Notes under the pieces: model-generated
What the model was told of the DNA's origin: nothing
What the model saw: the letters and a program-made list of their open reading frames with translations, nothing else
The model's database searches: none
Part shown: piece after piece, positions 60,156 to 64,000 of the stretch
Layout: every line of letters starts with the position of its first letter
Numbering within the stretch: the first letter of the stretch is position 1
Program-made: the position numbers and the translations under genes
From: Pseudoalteromonas rubra
GTDB lineage: Bacteria; Pseudomonadota; Gammaproteobacteria; Enterobacterales; Alteromonadaceae
DNA length: 64,000 nt
Assembly: GCF_005887115.1 (NCBI RefSeq)
Contig: NZ_PNCJ01000055.1
Span: forward strand, 1 to 64,000
Reading direction: 5' to 3'

Positions 60156-62050
60156 TATTTTAGCATCGCTTTATTCTGGTAGCGGATCTTGAGGTAGCTC
60201 TGGGCTTTGTCCAATACCGCAAACGCTTCTTTCAAGTTTCGCTGCTCAAACTCTGACAGCCGCTTAGGTAAAATATTATTATCCGGCTGCTTTCCTTGTT
60301 CTATTTGCCTTGCCTGGTGGCGGATCCGGATCATCGCGATGTATTCAAGCGCTGCTTCAAGATCTTCGACTTTTCCCGGCGGCAACAACTGGGCGTCTTT
60401 TATGTCTTCAAGTCGCTCAAACGAATTTTGCTTACGCGAGCCGATGGCCAGGGCATGCACACGCACCAAATCGGACAGCGGTGCAGTACCACGGCGCTTA
60501 ATATTCAGCGAGTGCTTGTGCTCTCCATCTTGCTCGAGCACAAAATCTTTAAAAAAGCCCAGCGGTGGTGTTCTGCGCAAAGAGTTGCTTGCCATGGCGG
60601 CTAAAAAACGCGGAGTGTTTTTTGCTTTTTTTGCCACCAATTCACTCAGGCGACTGGCCAGCTGGGTGTGACCATACACCCCATCCAGGTCAAAAAAGAT
60701 TGAGCTATGGAGCAGGGCTTCGGGTTTGGGGTTATCCATCCAGTCTTCAAACTGAGCCTGCCAATCACTGGCACTTAAGCGCCACTGCGGGTTTGTTGCC
60801 ATAATGCCACCATCGCACAGTTTGTAGCCACATTGTGCCAGAGCGTCGCAGACAAACTTGGCCAGCGCGGCAAAGTAGCTGTCATGTTTATCCGCCTCAA
60901 ACGCATCATCCAGGATCAGCGCATTGTCCTGATCAGTCACGATAAGCTGCTCATCCCGAGCCATCGAACCCAATGCAATAAAACAATATGGTACGGGTGG
61001 CTCACCCAGTGTGTCCTCAGCCAGTTCCAGTAACCGCTGTTTAATGGTGCGACCAATCACAGACATCGCCGTGCCCACCATGTGTGAATTAGCATCTTCA
61101 TTAACCAAACGCACAAACACACTGGACAACGACTGGGCATAGTGCGCGACATCGTCCACACTTTGCTGCTCCATGATCCCTTTGACAAACAATAAGCTGC
61201 TCTGCGACTCGTAACGTAAGATGTCCGACAAGGCAATGACACCGATAGGCCGACGTTTATGAACCACAGGAAGATGATGCAGGTTGTCTCTGAGCATCAT
61301 CATCATTGCCTCAAAGACATACGCATTAGAATCGACTATGGTGAGCTCCCGAGTCATGATATTGGCGACAGGTTGATTTGTGTTTAAACCTTGCGCCACG
61401 ACTTTAATGCGCAAGTCTTTATCACTTAGGATCCCCACAATTTGACCGTCATCATCTTCGGGATCATCGTTGACCGGTTTACTCGGATCGTAAATCAACA
61501 AGGCCGAAACTTGTTCTTCGGTCATCAGTCTCGCGGCATCACGAATGGTGCAGGTCAGCTCAACCGACACCAGTTCTCTGAGCAACAACGTTTTGACTTT
61601 GGCCGTGGTCAGGTCGTTGTTGTCTGCCTGATCTGACACCGCCTGGATCAGTCCACCGCTGTCATCGGCCTCAAAAAAATCAGCAAATGCCTCATGCTCG
61701 TCACAAAATGCTTCAAACAGGGTCACTGGAATGCAGTACACTAAGGTGTCTTCCAGGGCCATCACTGGAAAGCGCACCTTGCGGTTCATCAAAAGACCAC
61801 GCTGACCAAACAGCCCGCCTTCTGAAATTCGGTTATACAGCTCACCATTTCTGCGGTAAACCTCCACGGATCCGGCCCGTACCACATACAAATTTGAGAT
61901 CGACTCTCCGTAGTGCAATATTTCGCTACGAGCACGGTAATAGCCAACCTCAACCTCAGAAGCAAGCTGCTTTAGCGCGTGCTCGGGTAAATCATTAAAT
62001 GGGGGATGTGCAGACAAAAACTGCATGATCTCAAAATGTTCTATTTGCAT
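60155..62050 (-). CDS. cNMP-binding / CBS / DUF294 nucleotidyltransferase-like protein
   Basis: A 631-residue signalling protein. Domains in order: cyclic-nucleotide-binding fold (ILHYGESISNLYVVRAGSVEVYRRNG, about 10-130), paired CBS domains (about 155-280; ADENOSINE-binding-type blocks VGILSDKDLRIKV and PIGVIALSDILRYE), and a GlnD-like DUF294 nucleotidyltransferase with GSMARDEQLIVTDQDNALIL, then a DUF294 C-terminal helical domain. Start ATG 62050 (MQIEHFEIMQ) was chosen over the longer frame from 62140, whose first 30 residues look non-coding. Probably senses nucleotides and modifies or regulates a partner; co-transcribed with the exonuclease. Confidence 0.88.
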   Translation of the reverse strand: MQIEHFEIMQFLSAHPPFNDLPEHALKQLASEVEVGYYRARSEILHYGESISNLYVVRAGSVEVYRRNGELYNRISEGGLFGQRGLLMNRKVRFPVMALEDTLVYCIPVTLFEAFCDEHEAFADFFEADDSGGLIQAVSDQADNNDLTTAKVKTLLLRELVSVELTCTIRDAARLMTEEQVSALLIYDPSKPVNDDPEDDDGQIVGILSDKDLRIKVVAQGLNTNQPVANIMTRELTIVDSNAYVFEAMMMMLRDNLHHLPVVHKRRPIGVIALSDILRYESQSSLLFVKGIMEQQSVDDVAHYAQSLSSVFVRLVNEDANSHMVGTAMSVIGRTIKQRLLELAEDTLGEPPVPYCFIALGSMARDEQLIVTDQDNALILDDAFEADKHDSYFAALAKFVCDALAQCGYKLCDGGIMATNPQWRLSASDWQAQFEDWMDNPKPEALLHSSIFFDLDGVYGHTQLASRLSELVAKKAKNTPRFLAAMASNSLRRTPPLGFFKDFVLEQDGEHKHSLNIKRRGTAPLSDLVRVHALAIGSRKQNSFERLEDIKDAQLLPPGKVEDLEAALEYIAMIRIRHQARQIEQGKQPDNNILPKRLSEFEQRNLKEAFAVLDKAQSYLKIRYQNKAMLK

Positions 62051-62383
62051 AATGACCGTTATATGACGCTGATAAACACTATTGTGGGTAATTGCGCAGA
62101 TGAACGCAAGGTAGGCACCGACTCGCGTTACCCTGTGCATATTTTGTCACACTAATTTTTTACTCTGTGACTTGTAATTATGATGATTTACCATCATATA
62201 GAAAGCGTGCTTTGGAAGCTAAAAATACTGCAACTAAACCTATGGTAAAACGCCTTGCTGAAGGAAATGGATCCCACCTGGCGCGTGTAGGCAAACGTAT
62301 GCAAGTAACATAGCCCACGTTGTACAAGCTGATCCCAGTTTGTGGGCTGCAAACAATAAGTTGAGTATAAGCTTGAGGTTAAA
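62051..62383. other. Intergenic region DUF294 / htpX
   Basis: About 330 bp between divergent genes. No strong promoter, operator or ORF stands out. Confidence 0.4.
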
Positions 62384-63244
62384 ATGAAACGAATCGTGCT
62401 ATTTTTGATCACCAACCTGGCTGTCATGCTGGTGCTGGGGGTTGTGCTGTCAATCGTCATGTCTGTGTTAGGTCTGTCTAATCGCAGTTATGGCGGCATG
62501 CTACTCATTGCCGGAGTGTTCGGCTTTGGTGGTGCGTTTATTTCGCTGTTTATGTCGAAATGGATCGCTAAAAAATCTACCGGGGCCTATGTCATTGAGC
62601 AACCCCGCAATGAAAGTGAGCACTGGCTGGTACAAACCGTTGCTAATCAGGCGAAACAAGTGGGTATTGAAATGCCCGAAGTTGCCATTTACGACAGCCC
62701 TGAAATCAATGCCTTTGCAACCGGCCCCAGCAAAAACAACAGCCTGGTTGCAGTCAGTACCGGACTACTACACAATATGACTCAGGATGAAGCGGAAGCT
62801 GTACTGGCACACGAGGTTTCTCACGTTGCCAACGGTGATATGGTCACGCTCACGCTCATTCAGGGTGTCGTGAATACCTTTGTGACCTTTATCGCTAAAG
62901 TATTGGCAAATCTGGTTGACGGCTTTCTTAACGGTGACGAAGAAAACAACGGTGTGAGCTGGACTTATATCATTTTCGATATGATTTTCCAGATCCTGTT
63001 TGGCATCCTGGCCTCGGTGATTGTTGCCTACTTCAGCCGTCAACGTGAATTTGCTGCCGACAAAGGCGCAGCCGAATTGGTAGGTGCTCATAAAATGCGC
63101 GCAGCCTTGGAACGCCTGCGCCACAACCACGAGTCACAGCTCGAAGGGTCTATGATGGCCTTTGGTATCGCATCGGGCAAGAATTTGTCGGAGATGTTCG
63201 CCTCTCACCCGCCACTGGCGCAACGTATTCAGGCGCTAAGTTAA
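62384..63244 (+). CDS. htpX: Membrane-bound zinc protease HtpX
   Basis: A 286-residue M48 metalloprotease of inner-membrane quality control. N-terminal membrane helices (4-29, 38-58), zinc motif HEVSH (143-147) in AEAVLAHEVSHVANGDMV, further membrane segments near 155-170 and 185-210, and the third ligand Glu in SRQREFAADKGAAELVG. E. coli HtpX is 293. Single gene with strong terminator. Confidence 0.97.
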   Translation: MKRIVLFLITNLAVMLVLGVVLSIVMSVLGLSNRSYGGMLLIAGVFGFGGAFISLFMSKWIAKKSTGAYVIEQPRNESEHWLVQTVANQAKQVGIEMPEVAIYDSPEINAFATGPSKNNSLVAVSTGLLHNMTQDEAEAVLAHEVSHVANGDMVTLTLIQGVVNTFVTFIAKVLANLVDGFLNGDEENNGVSWTYIIFDMIFQILFGILASVIVAYFSRQREFAADKGAAELVGAHKMRAALERLRHNHESQLEGSMMAFGIASGKNLSEMFASHPPLAQRIQALS

Positions 63245-63252
63245 ATACAACG

Positions 63253-63286
63253 AGAAAAAAGGCTTCGCAATGCGAAGCCTTTTTTG
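63253..63286. terminator. Bidirectional terminator after htpX
   Basis: aaaaaaggcttcgca-atgcgaagcctttttt: a long stem with A and T runs, between convergent genes. Confidence 0.92.
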
Positions 63287-63322
63287 TAGATTAAACTACC
63301 TATCAGATTACTGGTCAGCTAA

Positions 63323-63982
63323 TTACTTTGCTATCCAGGGCGTCACCGAGACGACTTCACTCAGCGTATTAAAGCGTGCTGCATCATTCTCCCAGTCATC
63401 CATCACTTCAAAATGGCAGACCAGCTTATCACAGCTGACCCCGGGTGCCGACAGATTAGGTTCGCTGGCAAACGTCACTTTTACTCCCTTTTGCTGTGGC
63501 AGCAAAAAGCCCATCAGTTTGCTGACAAAGAAGCCGGACAGATCCGACAACAGCCCGTCAAACTCATGATGCAACTGATACAAGCGCTGCCTGGTCAAGT
63601 GCGCAGTAGTAAAGTACTCTGATTCAATCTGAAATTTGATCTGACAATCATGCTGAGCGTTGAGCGGCTTCGCAACAATCACAGCTTTGTCTTTGTCGAG
63701 CTTCTCGCTGAATGGCAGCAACAGCTGGGCGTCTTGGGTATAATTGAGTGGCTGCTCACTGGTTTCAGTGACAATTTTACCTGACTTAAGCTGACAAGGT
63801 GCCAGTGATGCAATGTCTACCAGATAAAAATTTACCCGGGCAAATTCAAACTCACCCTTTTCAACTACCTTAAGACGGTCATAAAAGCCATCGTACGAAA
63901 CCACAAACTCTTCTTGAGCCTGTGCGCCAGTTGCAACCCCAGCCATACCCAGCAAAAGCGCTAACACCCTACTCTTCATCAA
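63323..63982 (-). CDS. DUF2987 secreted protein
   Basis: A 219-residue exported protein with the signal peptide MMKSRVLALLLGMAGVATGAQA, cleaved before QEEFVVSYDGFYDRLKVV, the conserved opening of DUF2987 in Alteromonadales and Vibrio. Paired Cys at SLAPCQLKSG, NAQHDCQIKF and VSCDKLVCHF suggest disulfides. Function unknown. Either of the first two Met codons could be the start. Confidence 0.85.
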   Translation of the reverse strand: MMKSRVLALLLGMAGVATGAQAQEEFVVSYDGFYDRLKVVEKGEFEFARVNFYLVDIASLAPCQLKSGKIVTETSEQPLNYTQDAQLLLPFSEKLDKDKAVIVAKPLNAQHDCQIKFQIESEYFTTAHLTRQRLYQLHHEFDGLLSDLSGFFVSKLMGFLLPQQKGVKVTFASEPNLSAPGVSCDKLVCHFEVMDDWENDAARFNTLSEVVSVTPWIAK

Positions 63983-64000
63983 AATAAGCCTTATTGTGTC

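Overview
The window looks like chromosomal DNA of a marine gammaproteobacterium of the Alteromonadales, most likely Pseudoalteromonas or a close relative. This is inferred from gene content: DUF3083 and DUF2987 proteins, the sdh-suc/gltA block, the comEC-msbA-lpxK-trm112-kdsB order and a MerR(LiuR)-controlled leucine/valine degradation locus. No database search was possible. No rRNA or tRNA gene was seen.

1-11.4 kb is a sedentary chromosomal integron. An intact integron integrase (intI, + strand, 11433-12392) has an exact CTGT-N8-ACAG LexA-type box over its promoter. It is divergent from at least twelve ORF-bearing gene cassettes read on the minus strand, each followed on its left by an attC site. 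The cassettes are AT-rich and have unrelated products. Several resemble anti-phage or nuclease genes: an HNH_2 endonuclease, a DUF4365 protein, an OLD-family ATPase/TOPRIM nuclease and a RES-domain protein. Others are exported or membrane proteins (lipoprotein, periplasmic proteins, a GspG-like pseudopilin protein) or unknowns. An IS10-like IS4-family element (1214-2531) has broken one attC site. The array runs off the left edge.

12.4-18.7 kb: a degenerate 84-bp tandem repeat carrying REP-like palindromes, a small unknown gene with a divergent Ser/Thr-kinase-like protein, glnS, a DUF3083 gene, and a small protein made of three DLNxGxGG repeats (MABP-like beta-prism).

18.8-30.3 kb: the TCA block. 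sdhCDAB-sucAB-sucCD lies on the minus strand, divergent from gltA. Strong hairpins separate sdhB from sucA and sucB from sucC. SucB has two nearly identical lipoyl domains. 30.4-32.9 kb: csdA-csdE and convergent tcdA (sulfur transfer and tRNA ct6A formation). 32.9-39.5 kb: an RluA-type pseudouridine synthase, kdsB, a Trm112-like gene, lpxK, msbA and comEC, linking LPS synthesis and export with DNA uptake. A DUF2062 gene starts divergently from inside the comEC start. A MarC-family membrane protein follows.

41.0-57.4 kb: branched-chain amino acid catabolism. The minus-strand valine/isoleucine set (thiolase, mmsA, acyl-CoA dehydrogenase, enoyl-CoA hydratase, 3-hydroxyisobutyryl-CoA hydrolase, mmsB, SDR) is divergent from the plus-strand liuR-liuABCDE and scoAB leucine/ketone-body set. 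TTTACG-containing palindromes upstream of both are candidate LiuR operators. 57.7-64 kb: a BCCT transporter, a DEDDh exonuclease with a cNMP/CBS/DUF294 regulator, htpX and a DUF2987 protein.
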